From Jimgerdemannia flammicorona (lineage: Eukaryota; Mucoromycota; Endogonomycetes; Endogonales; Endogonaceae), in the NCBI GenBank assembly GCA_003990745.1, contig RBNI01001955.1, positions 1 to 20,238 of the forward strand: a DNA stretch of 20,238 nt, given 5' to 3'. This document shows, piece by piece, positions 9,508 through 19,315 of this stretch. Position numbers and translations under genes: made by a program. Below the pieces are notes generated by a model. The model worked only from the letters and a program-made list of their open reading frames with translations. It searched no databases and was not told where the DNA came from. Position 1 is the stretch's first letter, and the number at the start of each line of letters is the position of its first letter.

Positions 9508-9890
9508 CAGATTGAAGATTGTATCTTTGATGCCATCATTGATACCAGTGCTGGAGAATGCCTCATGAGCAAGAAGGCCTAGGCTGGGACATTGAAGAGT
9601 CTACCAAGATGGTCTATATTACAGCAGATAGTACACAAGCTACCCCTCTTGGCAAAATCCAAGAAGTCTCTATTAAGATAGAAGGAGCTATCATTCCAGT
9701 AGATGTGATTGTTATAAGCACCACCAACTATGATATTCTCATTGGTAACCAATCGCTTTACAAGGCCAAGGCCATCATTGATCTCAATGTCCAGAAGATA
9801 CAGATCAATTATAGGGGAAGAAAGGTACAAGTCTCTATCAATGTCCATAAAGGAGTTCTACCAGACATGGAAAAAGGAGATGAAGAGGAC
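9508..9890 (+). pseudogene. Gypsy aspartic protease, frame-broken
   Basis: The active-site segment reads FDAIIDTSAGECLMSKKA, with the usual D-T-G changed to D-T-S (GGT to AGT class change). Downstream, DILIGNQSL matches the I-[LI]-G-N flap/C-terminal motif of retropepsins. The active-site stretch (about 9508-9585) lies in frame 1 (codon starts congruent to 1 mod 3), while Gag before it and the rest of the protease after it (9558 onward, clean to 10151) lie in frame 0. Two indels that cancel must therefore bracket the active site. The protease would process Gag-Pol; this copy cannot. It is followed directly by the dUTPase region in frame 0. Confidence 0.72.
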
Positions 9891-10793
9891 ACAGAAGTCT
9901 TCATGCACTTGGTGAACAAGAATAAAAACAAGACACCCAAGCTCACAGATGAGCAGTGGTATAATAAGATCATCAATAGCTATGCCCCTCAAGAAAGATG
10001 CTCCCATGGTACTAGGATATACTGCTCTGAACACCTGAATAACTACTGGTCCTGTATCAGCAAAGTCAGGAAAATCTGTCAACAGAAGTATGAGCAAGAA
10101 GCTGCTGAAGTAAAAAGGAAAGCTGAAGAAGATGACCAGCCATCAGAGCTGTAAGCTGACAGTGATGATGAGGAGAAACAAGAACCAGATATCACCCTCA
10201 AGGTCAAGAAGTTTCACCCTGAAGCCAAGATCCCAGAATACAAAACTGAAGGAGCCATAGGAATGGACCTTGCCAGCATTCAAGATGCTACCCTTGAACC
10301 ATAGACCACTACTCTACTTGGTACCAGAATTGGAGTCAAGCTGCCAGAGAACCATACTGAAATTATTAAGACCAGAAGCAGTCTGGCCAAAAGTGAAATC
10401 TCAGTTAAAGAAGGAGTAATTGACCCTAATTACATTGGCGAGATCTTCCTCATAATCAGGAATTACAACCCCACCACCCCATTTAAAGTCAAGAAGTATG
10501 ACAAGAGTGGCCAGATGCTGATCTATGAAATCAAGAAGCCAAAGATCACTGAAGCCATTGAACTCATCAAGACTAAGAGAGGAGAACAAGGCTTTGGATC
10601 TACTGGAAGAGGAGTCTATACAGTCACTAAGATTACTGAACTTGAGTACAAGAAAGACAAGGACCAGAATAAGTACATATATATTATTGGAGAAAACTTT
10701 CCCCTGGAAGAACAACTTCTCAAGATCCTGTACCAGAACAAAAGAGTACTTGCTACAGACTTCAGGAATATCCACATCAAGAACTCAGGTACT
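9891..10793 (+). pseudogene. dUTPase domain within gypsy pol (core 10218-10607)
   Basis: In frame 0, after a charged linker, all five motifs of trimeric dUTPases appear in order. Motif 1: AKIPEYKT and GAIGMDLAS. Motif 2: RSSLAKSEISV. Motif 3: GVIDPNYIGEI, with the catalytic Asp of GVID and the Tyr kept. Motif 4: SGQMLIYEI, a variant of the G-x-x-x-Q-L-I motif. Motif 5: RGEQGFGSTG, complete. The core spans about 130 codons, the normal single-domain length. One stop (TAG 10302-10304) falls between motifs 1 and 2, and another (10152-10154) lies in the linker. The enzyme hydrolyses dUTP to dUMP and pyrophosphate, limiting uracil incorporation during DNA synthesis. Retroviruses of the lenti- and betaretrovirus groups carry one in pol or pro. 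Its place between protease and RT makes it part of the polyprotein, not a neighbour gene. Confidence 0.88.
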
Positions 10794-10795
10794 AT

Positions 10796-12190
10796 CATAA
10801 AGTTGATACTGGTAATACCAAGCCCATCTACCAGAAACCCAGACCCATACCATCTGTCTACATAGAATGGCTGTGAGCAGAACTCAAGGAAATAGAAGAA
10901 GCCAGAATCATTAAGCAAGCTATCAGTCCCTGGGCTTCACCTATTGTCCTTACCCCAAAGAAAGGAAGCAAGCCTGGAGAGTTTATACTAAGACTCTGCA
11001 TTGACTACAGGAAGCTCAATGCAATCACTAAGAAGGATAGGCAGCCCTTGCCAAATATTCAAGAAATCCTTACTACTCTTAGAAGCAAAGCCAAATACTA
11101 CACCACCTTGGATCTATTCTTAGGCTTTCATCAGATTGGTCTCACTCAAGATGCCAGTGAGAAATCAGCCTTTATTATACCTGATGCTACCTATATCTAT
11201 CTGTGAATGCTATTTGGAATGTATAATGCTCCAGCAAGTTTTTAGTGAATAATGAATAGAGTCTTCAGCAATGAGATTGGAAAATGACTCTTTGTCTATG
11301 TTGATGATGTGATCATCTTCAGCAACACTATACAGAAACATATCAACCATATACAGCTAGCCCTCAAGAAGCTCAAGGAGTATGGCCTCTACATCAAGTC
11401 TAAGAAATGTAAGTTTGTGGCTCAGGAAATTGCCTACCTAGGACACCTCATCAACCAGACTGGAATCTATATAGACCCCATGAATATTGAGGCTATTGCA
11501 GCCTACCCAAGACCCAGAACAACTACAGAAGTCTATGGCTTCCTTGGACTGGCCTCCTACTACAGAAGATTCATCAAAGGATACTCTAACATTACAGCAC
11601 CTATCTACAAGCTACTGAAGAAGAAGATCAAATTTGAATAGACCAAGGAACACCAAGAAACCTTCAATGAACTCAAGACCAGATTGACCCAAGCACCTAT
11701 CCTCAGAAGACCAGATTGGAACCTAGAGTTCATCCTGTAGACAGATGCAAGTACTATAGGACTTGGAGCAGTTCTTGCTCAGAAGAAAGATGGACATGAA
11801 TATGTCATCTCCTATATAAGCTGAGATACCTGTAGAGTAGAACAGAACTATGAGTCATGTAAGCTCAAATACTTGGCAGTAGTTTGGACAGTAGACAAGT
11901 TCCACTACTACCTAGCTGGGAAATACTTCACTATTTAAACAGACCATTCTGCTCTTGCCTGGCTGTTCCACACTCTGAACCACAAAGGAATATATACCAG
12001 ATAGATCTATAGGCTACAGGAGTATGATTGTACTATCAAGCATCACTCAGGAAGAACCAACACCAATACTGATGTACTCTTAAGGATACTCTAAAACACC
12101 CTCATCAAGACTATTCAATATGAATAAGGAGTTATATGTATTATAGATTAATCAGCTATCTTGGGCAGTAGAAGATACCCAATCACCTTA
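10796..12190 (+). pseudogene. pol: Gypsy reverse transcriptase and RNase H, RIP-broken
   Basis: Frame 2 begins at about 10796 with HKVDTGNTKPIYQKPRP, the usual start of gypsy RT. Key motifs: SPWASPIVLTPKK, LCIDYRKLNAITKKD, LDLFLGFHQI (with TCA-to-TTA loss of the Ser seen in the family), FGMYNAP, and an intact YVDD at 11297-11308. Stops stand where family members have Trp, Gln or Arg (for example just before MLFGM, and two in a row after PASF). YLGHLI and FLGLASYYRRFIKGYS complete the thumb. RNase H starts at TDAS (Asp codon 11744-11746) and includes the TDHSALAWL motif. The junction with the dUTPase needs a -1 shift, and RNase H to integrase needs another near 12150-12215; I cannot tell programmed shifts from indels. 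Confidence 0.9.
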
Positions 12191-12199
12191 AACTCTGAA

Positions 12200-13689
12200 T
12201 AATCACCATCATCAACCAGACTTGGAAACAGTTTGAACTAGACAATACTATACTCAGAAAAGGAGAAAAGCTTGTAATACCTGAATACAAGAAGTATCAA
12301 GTAATGAAGGAAGTATATGAACAAGGATATCTAGGAGAAACCAATATATATAATAAGGCAAGAAGAACTATATGGTGGTCTAAAATAGAAGAAGACCTGT
12401 ACCAATTTGTCAAAGGGTGTGATAAGTACCAAAAACAAAAACAAGATCAGCAAGACCAGATACCCAGATCATCAAGAATTGAGCCTATCCCCTTCCACTA
12501 CATTGCAATGGATATTATTGGGCCACTATCAGTAACACTATCAGGAAACCACTATATTATAGTTATTGTAGACCTCTTTACCAAATGGATAGAAGCAGGA
12601 GTATTACAAAAAGCCAATGCCCTCTCTATAGCTGACTTCCTGTACTGAGAAATCATCTGCCACTATAAGACACCAAGGCAAATCACCACAGATCATGGTA
12701 TAGAATTTGTCAATAGATTCCATGAGATAATATATCAGAAATATAAGATTCAGTACATCAAGACCACTACATACCACTCTCAAGAAAATGGACAGACAGA
12801 GAGAATTAGTAAGACCCTCAAGAACATCCTGGTAAAGATCTCAGAGATATATGAGAATTGGGATAACTACCTTCCAACTGCCCTCTCCATCCTATGAGAT
12901 ATATGATCACAGAGCACACACTTTACCCCAAGAGAACTGCTCTTTGGAGAAGAAGATTCTGATGAAACCTCAGCTACAAATCTAGACCTAACTTAGAGAT
13001 AGGTTGATGCAGAAATCTAGAGGTTACACCAAATCAGGAAGAAGGCTGAAGATTATATCATCAAGTTACAAGTGCTAATAAGAAAGAATGTGGAAAAGAA
13101 TCACAAGACCCTAGAATCCATCCAAATCAGAGAAAAGGTCCTACTGTATCAAAATATATTAGAAGCCTCATGATTATGAAAACTGGAGCCCAAATAGGAA
13201 GAACTCTTCTATATACAAAATATCAAGAGAACTACCTTCTGGCTTAGAAAAATCTCAGAGACCATACTGCCTACCATGGTACATAGGAACAGACTTAAGA
13301 AGTACCATGAACCTATACAAGAGAAGCAAAATATGATAACTGCCTGTGAGATTCTAGTCTGTGAATCATAATAGCATATCCCATGATCAGCAGGCTATCT
13401 GTCTGAACTATTCTCTAAGAGATATGGCACTAGCAACTACTCATCCATGAGACTTTCAAAGCCAGAGGAGTTTGAACTATCAACTGATTGGTCAAGATCA
13501 AAATCAGACCCTTGCTCTATATGAAGAGAGTGACTCTTTACTATTATGCCAAAATATATAGAGAAGATGCCAGCCCATAAATACCACTTTTTGACCCCTT
13601 GTCAGAGGTTATGAGATCAGCAAATTTTTTAGGACTGGATCAATGAATAAGGATATTCAAGAAGATCCTTATTCAGGAGAAAGATGTAA
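12200..13689 (+). pseudogene. Gypsy integrase with C-terminal extension to the LTR, RIP-broken
   Basis: Frame 1. The zinc domain is damaged: both His are Tyr (YEQGYLGETN) and one Cys is Tyr (CDKYQKQK). The catalytic triad is present: Asp 12511-12513 (AMDIIGPL), Asp 12691-12693 (TTDHG), Glu 12799-12801 (GQTER), with 35 residues between the last two, so DD35E. A degraded GPY/F-like module follows near 13130-13270 (EKVLLYQN ... EELFYIQNIKRTTF), ending NRLKKYHEP. Two adjacent stops occur at 13369-13374, but the frame continues in coding-like fashion for about 105 more codons, broken only by further stops, to TAA at 13687-13689, two bases before the 3' LTR. The extension is not recognised; I see no clear chromodomain. 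Confidence 0.85.
13675..13683 (+). other. Polypurine tract of the gypsy element
   Basis: AGGAGAAAG, eight bases upstream of the 3' LTR, in the position of the plus-strand primer. It overlaps the last codons of the integrase frame. Confidence 0.65.
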
Positions 13690-13849
13690 CTGTGATCTCA
13701 GAATAATGACATTAGTACAAGAGACAGCCTTTCCTTACAAGCCACCAGATTGAAACACAAGAAGATCATATGATATAGCTCAGGCTATGAGATGAGTAAT
13801 GGTGACTAACTGTGAGTTATTGTGACCACAGTTCAGGCATCTTAAGGAA

Positions 13850-13857
13850 TATAAAAG
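13850..13857 (+). promoter_or_regulatory. TATA box upstream of the LTR ORF (3' LTR)
   Basis: TATAAAAG, identical to the 5' LTR copy, 87 bp before the decayed start codon at 13937. Confidence 0.5.
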
Positions 13858-13936
13858 AAGGATTAAGGAACTGCAGTAGCAGCAATCAATAAGACCCACT
13901 AATCCTAAAATAGCTCAAAGACTTACCACAAATGAA

Positions 13937-14758
13937 ATACCTGCTGCTTGCCAAACCTCAAGGTCAAGGAACCACCAAGATACCTCAGTTGAAGAAAGGA
14001 TGTTTTATGACATTAGAGGAGCCATGAGGACCCATATAAGAAGGACTCCTAGCCTCAATCTAGATACTGCAGATCCTTATCACTTTATTCTCTACTATCA
14101 TGAAATGGAAATAAAGATCACCATTGCTACTGAATGCCTTCAAATATGGCAGGAGTATGAAATAGGAAACCTTCTCTACTGGAAGTTCCCACAGGCCAGC
14201 TCCTAAGAATTATAAGATACCACTTCTATAGATATATGAGAAGCAAAGACATTTAAGAAGATTCATCAGATCTTCAAACATGTACCATGATTGATCCCCA
14301 ACTTGGAGTATGTTAGAATTTCAGATTTCAGAGATCTATCAGCCCACCATATTAATACACTAGAAGCCAGGGTGGCTATAGAAGCCCAGTCTACCATCAC
14401 CCTCAATAGTGATGAAGTAGAAGACTTCTGGCATCTCATCTTCCAGGACAACTCAGATCAATTCCTGCAAGGATTGATCTCAGTATTCCAAGACCCAAGC
14501 ATCTAGGTTAGATCTTCCCAAGATCTCACATTTATTCCTTATTTTGTAGAAGAGAATCTCATAGATTAGAGAGCCCTCAATTTCCCCACTGCCAAATGTG
14601 ATGATGTCATCGGCAATGACATCATCCTGTGTGACATATGCAAAGTATGCAAAATGCATAACCTATACAATGAGATCAAAACATTTGTAGACCTCATCTC
14701 CTTTGAGGATAGTAATGATGAGGATGAAGCTCCTATAATTCTGAACATTCTACTCTAA
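13937..14758 (+). pseudogene. ORF of unknown function inside the 3' LTR (273 codons, RIP-broken)
   Basis: Second copy of the LTR-borne frame. The start codon is ATA where the 5' LTR has ATG. Stops lie at 14204, 14213, 14237, 14288, 14504 and 14567. Those at 14204 and 14213 face CAA, and those at 14288 and 14567 face TGG, in the 5' LTR; 14237 and 14504 are shared. Four Trp or Gln codons lost in the 5' copy are intact here. The Cys cluster is complete in this copy: C-D-I-C-K-V-C-K-M-H from residue 232. The acidic tail is also kept. Being in the 3' LTR, it would be carried at the 3' end of the genomic RNA as well as transcribed from its own TATA box. Confidence 0.7.
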
Positions 14759-15015
14759 GTCCCTTAGTTATACTGAATTATGCCAGCATCCTTTTTCTGT
14801 ATAACAGCTGTTCCTCTACTGGCATTCTGACCTTGTGACTCAGAATTAATCCAGCACCATTTTTCTATATTACTAAAATTATACCAGCATCCTGAACCTG
14901 TGTAACCATCTATACTGACCCTGGAACTTGGCAGTTTTCTGTGCTCTAGCATTTTATTTGGTTATTGGAATTTATATTTAGCTTTATATCTTAGCAACTA
15001 TTGAATTATATTTTG

Positions 15016-15048
15016 TATAAATGCCCTTCTTATTTCCTTTGAAATAAA
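15016..15048 (+). promoter_or_regulatory. Second TATA box (15016-15023) and AATAAA (15043-15048) of the 3' LTR
   Basis: TATAAATG and AATAAA at the same relative positions as in the 5' LTR. The AATAAA would serve genomic RNA 3' end formation. Confidence 0.5.
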
Positions 15049-16019
15049 GCCAGTTCCAGTTCACTTACATATAATCTCTTGCAAGCAATCTAAAGAGATA
15101 ACAAGACAGTTTAAAGATAAGAAGTTTGAGGACTATAAGACCTTGAGAAGGCACTCCAATAAGAACTTGCTTATAACAAACTTGAGTTAGTCTAAGAGAT
15201 ATACCTTGAAGAGAATCTGACATATTTGAAGGACTCAGCAACCACCATGTAATATTATATAAATAATCAAATATACTAAATTAGATATATTTATTTCATT
15301 TTAACTAAAATACTCTAGAGATTTGACTGAATAAACTTCAGTCTAAAAAGTTAAAGAAAGTCAAAGTTAATTATCTGATATATTTAAAAGAAATATCTGT
15401 AAAAGCTACTTAATCTAAAGAAAAGAATTATAATACTTAGAAGATATATCTGCCAATAAGTCACTACTAAGAAATTGTGAGTTTTATTTCTTTTTCACTC
15501 TAGTCTACTTTCTTATACAAAGAAGCCTACTTGAAAACTCATTTATCTAAGAAGTTCTTGATATAATAAAGTCAGTCAGTTAGATATACCTTTATAGTAA
15601 ACTCATTTATATAAATGAAGTAGTTAATTGATATAACTTTACTAGTTAATAAAAAAGAATTACTACTAATTTGGTCTACTTACCAGAATAAGTCTGAAGA
15701 ACTTGAATTATTTATTATATTTTGATCTATTTGTCAGATAAAGCTAAAATATCTACTATTTTGAGAAATCTATCAAATTTACCATATTATATCAAATCTG
15801 TATTAAATAAGAAAATTGTCAAAACTATTTATATTCTGTAAAATCAAAATAACTTGAGAAATTACTGAACATTTTATTACTTTTTAACAAAGTAACTAAA
15901 GGCTCAAGCCAATCTATATAGCTATTCCAAACTTGTAATTTATCTTTATTGAGCTGTATATTATATTTGAGAGCTCAACTGGAAATATTTTTGAAATCTA
16001 TATAACTTTTTAGCTTATA

Positions 16020-17000
16020 AAAACTCATCAGCTAAATTAGATACATTTGATACAGTATCAATCTCTGTTACTATAGAAGAATAAATCATCAGCAGTATTT
16101 GGATAGAAAGAGAAGTAATTACCTCAAGACTAGCCAACTATCTACCATCAGAAGAATCTCAAGGAGAAGTTAGTACTATATAGAATTCTCTACTACTACT
16201 AGTCTAATTACTAAGTTTATATCTGATAAATATATCTAAAGTATTAGTAGACTTACTGCTAAGAGATCTGATTCAGCCTAACTGACCAAACAATATAGAA
16301 AATCTTATCTAAAACTTTGATAAACTTGTATAAGAACTTGAAGACTATATTATCTAATTCTGATTCTCTATAGAAGTTCTACTCATCTCATCTTAATCTA
16401 GACTAATAAATCCTCTAAATTCAGTATCTTTAAGAATACTAAGAAGTATCTATATTCCAGAGATCCAGTATCTATTTCCTAACTTCCAACAGCTCAATCA
16501 GACTTAGTATATCTATATGAATAATAATAGAAATATATTCAGAAACTAAGAAAGAACTAGAAGACAGTGACAATAAAATGATAGTACTATTACTCATATT
16601 TACAAGATATTCTAAAGAAGATCCAAGAGAATTTCTAGATATTCTTGAAGAAATTGCAGTCTTGAAAGACCTTACTTCCTGAAGATAAATTATTGTTTTC
16701 AAGATATAGCTAAGAGAACTAATTAAAGAAATCTTCACCAGAATATAAAATAATCCAAATTCTGACTTAAAATAAGTTCTAACTAATGTAAACTATTATA
16801 CTGATCAATATAAAGCTATTTTTTTTACTAGTTTATTAAGAAGTATACAGAAATTAAAACTTGTTACAAAGCTTAAAAATCTATTATAAGTATAGATGAA
16901 TCTTGGAGAATCTCTATAAGTATTCTTTATAAGAATTCAGAAAAGAATATATACTGCCAGATTCAGTACTACTATAATAAGAATTATATTATAAATAAGT
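16020..17000 (+). pseudogene. Degenerate gypsy-like gag remnant
   Basis: Plus-strand frames here hold coding-like fragments. Around 16070-16190 one reads ITSRLANYLPSEESQGEV. Around 16545-16680 another reads EDPREFLDILEEIAVLKDL, the F-L-x-x-L-E pattern of gypsy Gag capsid N-termini, also seen in the Gag of the gypsy element upstream (FIEDFEQFA). Further on, RIQKRIYTARF near 16930 looks like the end of a capsid domain. Stops are frequent and I cannot define the ends. No RT or integrase follows; the copia remnant begins instead, so it was probably interrupted by that insertion or truncated. Confidence 0.45.
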
Positions 17001-17285
17001 TTGATGATATATTATGAAGGGTAGTCATGTGACCTAGTAATGATATTATAAATAAGTAATATATGAAAGATAAATGAGTTAAATAAGATAAATGAGATAA
17101 ATGCAAAAAAATAACATATTGTAATCTCTGAATACTTGAGCTATAATCTATACTATAGTAATTATATTATTTAATTAATATATATAGCTTATATAAAACT
17201 ATATCATCCTTGAGCTATATTACTTGATATATAAAAATATAAGTAATTAATAAATAACTACTCACTGCTCTTCTCTACAACAAAA

Positions 17286-17298
17286 GATTATAAGTCCT
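17286..17298 (+). other. Primer binding site of the second copia element
   Basis: GATTATAAGTCCT is complementary, allowing G-to-A and C-to-T decay, to the anticodon arm of initiator tRNA-Met. It stands four bases after the presumed LTR end at 17282. Confidence 0.6.
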
Positions 17299-17755
17299 AC
17301 TTAGTAACTAAAAAGAAATATCTCTTTAAGACTTTATATGTACTACTCTATATCAAAATATCACAAAAGATAAATTAAGGAGCCAGTATGAGTATACTAA
17401 ACATAGCTATAGCAAGAATATATAAGTATTTCTAGAATAGATATAATGATAGTCACAGTCTCTATAACTAGTATAAATACAGTCAAGAGATCAATCTTAA
17501 TCTTTAATAGTAAGAATTATACTATTTAAGTATTCTATATAAGCAATCTCCAAAAGAATATAGCTTGGTAGAGTATATAAAACTGCAAGTATAGATTCAA
17601 GGTTATAATATTATAAATGATTATTAAGTATTATGAGAGATTACTTTTATATTATTAAATTAGTAAATGAGTGATTCTATATAATTATTATATAAAAATA
17701 TTCTTATTAAATCAATTTTATCTAAAAATCTCTGTTATTCAATCTAGAAATAAAG

Positions 17756-18130
17756 TCTAAGAAGAGTATCTATGAATATGCTAAATATATTAATAATCTG
17801 GTAAATCAGATAAATTCTCTAAATATATTAGTAGAGTATATCAATAATAAAGACAAGATTCTGGCCTTTATAAGAGATCTCTCCAAGATGTATAATATTA
17901 TATTAGTGACTATATATGAGAGTAAGAAACTTGTAGACTATATCTATATAATAATAAGCCTTATCAATGAAGAGATATATCAAGAAAATAGCAATAATGA
18001 TAATAAAAAAACATTTTATAGATCATATAGATGAGATAAGAAACCCCAATAAGATCTAAAACACAAATCTAAACTTGATAACAACTATTATTACTGTGAT
18101 AAGTATAGATATATATATATAAAACAATTA
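17756..18130 (+). pseudogene. Copia Gag fragment (second copy)
   Basis: The stretch from 17756 is open for 92 codons to a TGA at 18032 and continues in frame past it. It aligns without gaps to the central Gag helix region of the left copia element, with the shared residues S-I-x-E-Y-A, I-N-x-L, N-Q-x-N-S-L and D-K-[VI]-L-A. A zinc-knuckle relic with one remaining Cys follows. The two elements are thus related but not recent copies, and lie on opposite strands. RIP has removed the rest of the protein. Confidence 0.7.
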
Positions 18131-18680
18131 CTATTATAAAGATAAGAAAAATGATAAAAATAAGTATAAAAAAGCTAGTATTGATAATATGAGAGTAGTG
18201 AAAAGAATCAAAGAAATAGCAATATAATATAAATACTACTGAAACTGATAATAACTAGAGTAGAGATATATTCTATATATAAGTAATATATATTGAGTAT
18301 CTAGAGAAGATATCTATAAGCTATATCTTTTGAGCTAGTAAAAAGTAAAAATATTGATAATACAAGTAATATAAGTGAAGTATGTATCAATATAATTGAT
18401 AATAATATTATATATACTATAATATAGCAGATGTGTAACTATATAAGTATGTCAGATTTCTGTATCTTAAAAACTTGATCTTCTTTAACTCTGCAGAGTC
18501 CTCAGAATATAGGAGTGAGTGAGTTCAAAGTATATCTATCTAAAGGCTTACTAGTTTTCTTATCTTTTCTTTACTTTAAACTATTTCAATCTGAGGTTTA
18601 TTCACTCTAAATACTAGAGATATTTATATAAGTTTGCTAGTTATAAGATAGCTAGGTTATAACTATATTTCCTATAAGTC

Positions 18681-18800
18681 ACTTTTTATAAATATTGAAT
18701 ATTTTTAACAACTGCTAGAATTTTGATAATTGCAAAGATTTCAATATCTACTAAATCTTTAGTAATTGTTAAAGTTTTCTATATTTATAAATATGACTGC
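18681..18800. repeat. Imperfect inverted repeat
   Basis: GATAATTGCAAAGATTT (18725-18741) is mirrored by AAATCTTTAGTAATTGTTA (from 18753) across an 11-base spacer. Weaker pairing extends outward (TTTATAAATAT on both sides). It could fold as a hairpin or be two decayed inverted repeats; in this AT-rich context chance cannot be excluded. Confidence 0.4.
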
Positions 18801-19050
18801 TATTTGTAAGGCTATACTATATTTGGGAATCAGATTCAGATACTATAATTAAATATTTTAATTTTATACTATATATTATATCTTTCTCCTAAATAGATTA
18901 TTTTTGATATAAAATATCTATTCAAATTCCTATATTATAAGATTTATATATTTGTTTCCCCTATATAGATATATTTGTAATATATCTAAATAATTATCAA
19001 AATATTTTTAATGTCTCAAAAGTTTTCAAATAATTAATTTGAAATATTAT

Positions 19051-19315
19051 CAAAAGTTAGATAATAGTTTATATTTAAAAGTTAAGTAATAATATTTTCA
19101 AAAATTAGGTAGTAGCTCATCTTTAAAAGTTGAGTAACAATATCTTCTATTCTTTATTCATTTATATATCATCAAAAGTCAGATGACAGCATCTTCAAAA
19201 GTCAGCATTCTTTACTTAGATGAGTTATATATAATATCTTCAGTTCTATAGTTAAAAGTAGAGTAGTTTGATATATGATAGATAATATTCATATCTTCAA
19301 AAGTTAGATGAGTAG
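19051..19315 (+). repeat. Degenerate tandem repeat of about 24 bp
   Basis: Copies of a core AAAAGTYAGATGAYAG begin at about 19052, 19077, 19100, 19125, 19174, 19197, 19254 and 19299, often preceded by ATCTTC. Spacings of 23-25 bases, or about twice that, suggest an old tandem array with lost units. Confidence 0.55.

Larger units (their letters stand above)
6425..15254 (+). mobile_element. Ty3/gypsy LTR retrotransposon with dUTPase and LTR-borne ORFs, 8830 bp
   Basis: Two direct repeats of exactly 1564 bp (6425-7988 and 13691-15254) flank 5702 bp holding Gag, protease, dUTPase, RT, RNase H and integrase in that order. RT before integrase is the Ty3/gypsy order, and the integrase has a degraded GPY/F-like module as in chromoviruses; I saw no convincing chromodomain. 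A primer site and a purine tract sit at the expected places. TTATA occurs at 6418-6422 and 15255-15259 as a possible target duplication, but it is two bases away from the left LTR start and the flanks are AT-rich, so this is weak. Stops and active-site changes throughout are transitions, so the element is RIP-inactivated. An LTR of 1.56 kb is unusually long for a fungal element and is explained by the ORF it contains. Confidence 0.95.
13691..15254 (+). repeat. 3' LTR of the gypsy element (1564 bp)
   Basis: Same length as the 5' LTR, with matching landmarks at a constant offset of 7266, so no net indel. It begins TGTGATCTCAG and ends with a decayed ACA. Differences from the 5' LTR are transitions, mostly CpA/TpA or TpG/TpA, as expected of two copies hit separately by RIP. 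Confidence 0.95.
17140..18130 (+). mobile_element. Second copia element remnant: LTR end, primer site, gag
   Basis: An LTR-like end, CTCTACAACA (to 17282), is followed by GATTATAAGTCCT (17286-17298), nearly the same initiator-tRNA-Met primer site as in the left copia element (GATTATAAGCCCT). About 450 bases on, a 92-codon open stretch (17756-18031) matches the copia Gag of the left element: EYAKYINNLVNQINSL against EYANHINDLTNQVNSL. A ruined zinc knuckle (YYYCDKYRY) follows at about 18087-18112. The LTR start is not clear; a point near 17135-17150 is possible. No protease, integrase or RT could be recognised downstream. Confidence 0.7.

Noticed and set aside
10401..10775. Minus-strand open frame of 124 codons.
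   Set aside because: It lies antisense to the dUTPase, which has five recognised motifs on the plus strand.
6425..15254. Many TGA codons at expected Trp positions, suggesting a code in which TGA encodes Trp (mitochondrial type).
   Set aside because: TAG and TAA also replace Trp and Gln codons, and His, Cys and Asp codons show the same transition pattern. RIP explains all of these; a changed code explains only TGA.
16472..16738. Minus-strand open frame of 88 codons.
   Set aside because: The plus strand here has a Gag-like segment; the minus frame is Ser/Ile-rich and typical of antisense AT-rich sequence.
19051..19315. CRISPR-like array.
   Set aside because: Units are degenerate, spacing is about one unit length with no unique spacers, and the context is a eukaryotic transposon block.
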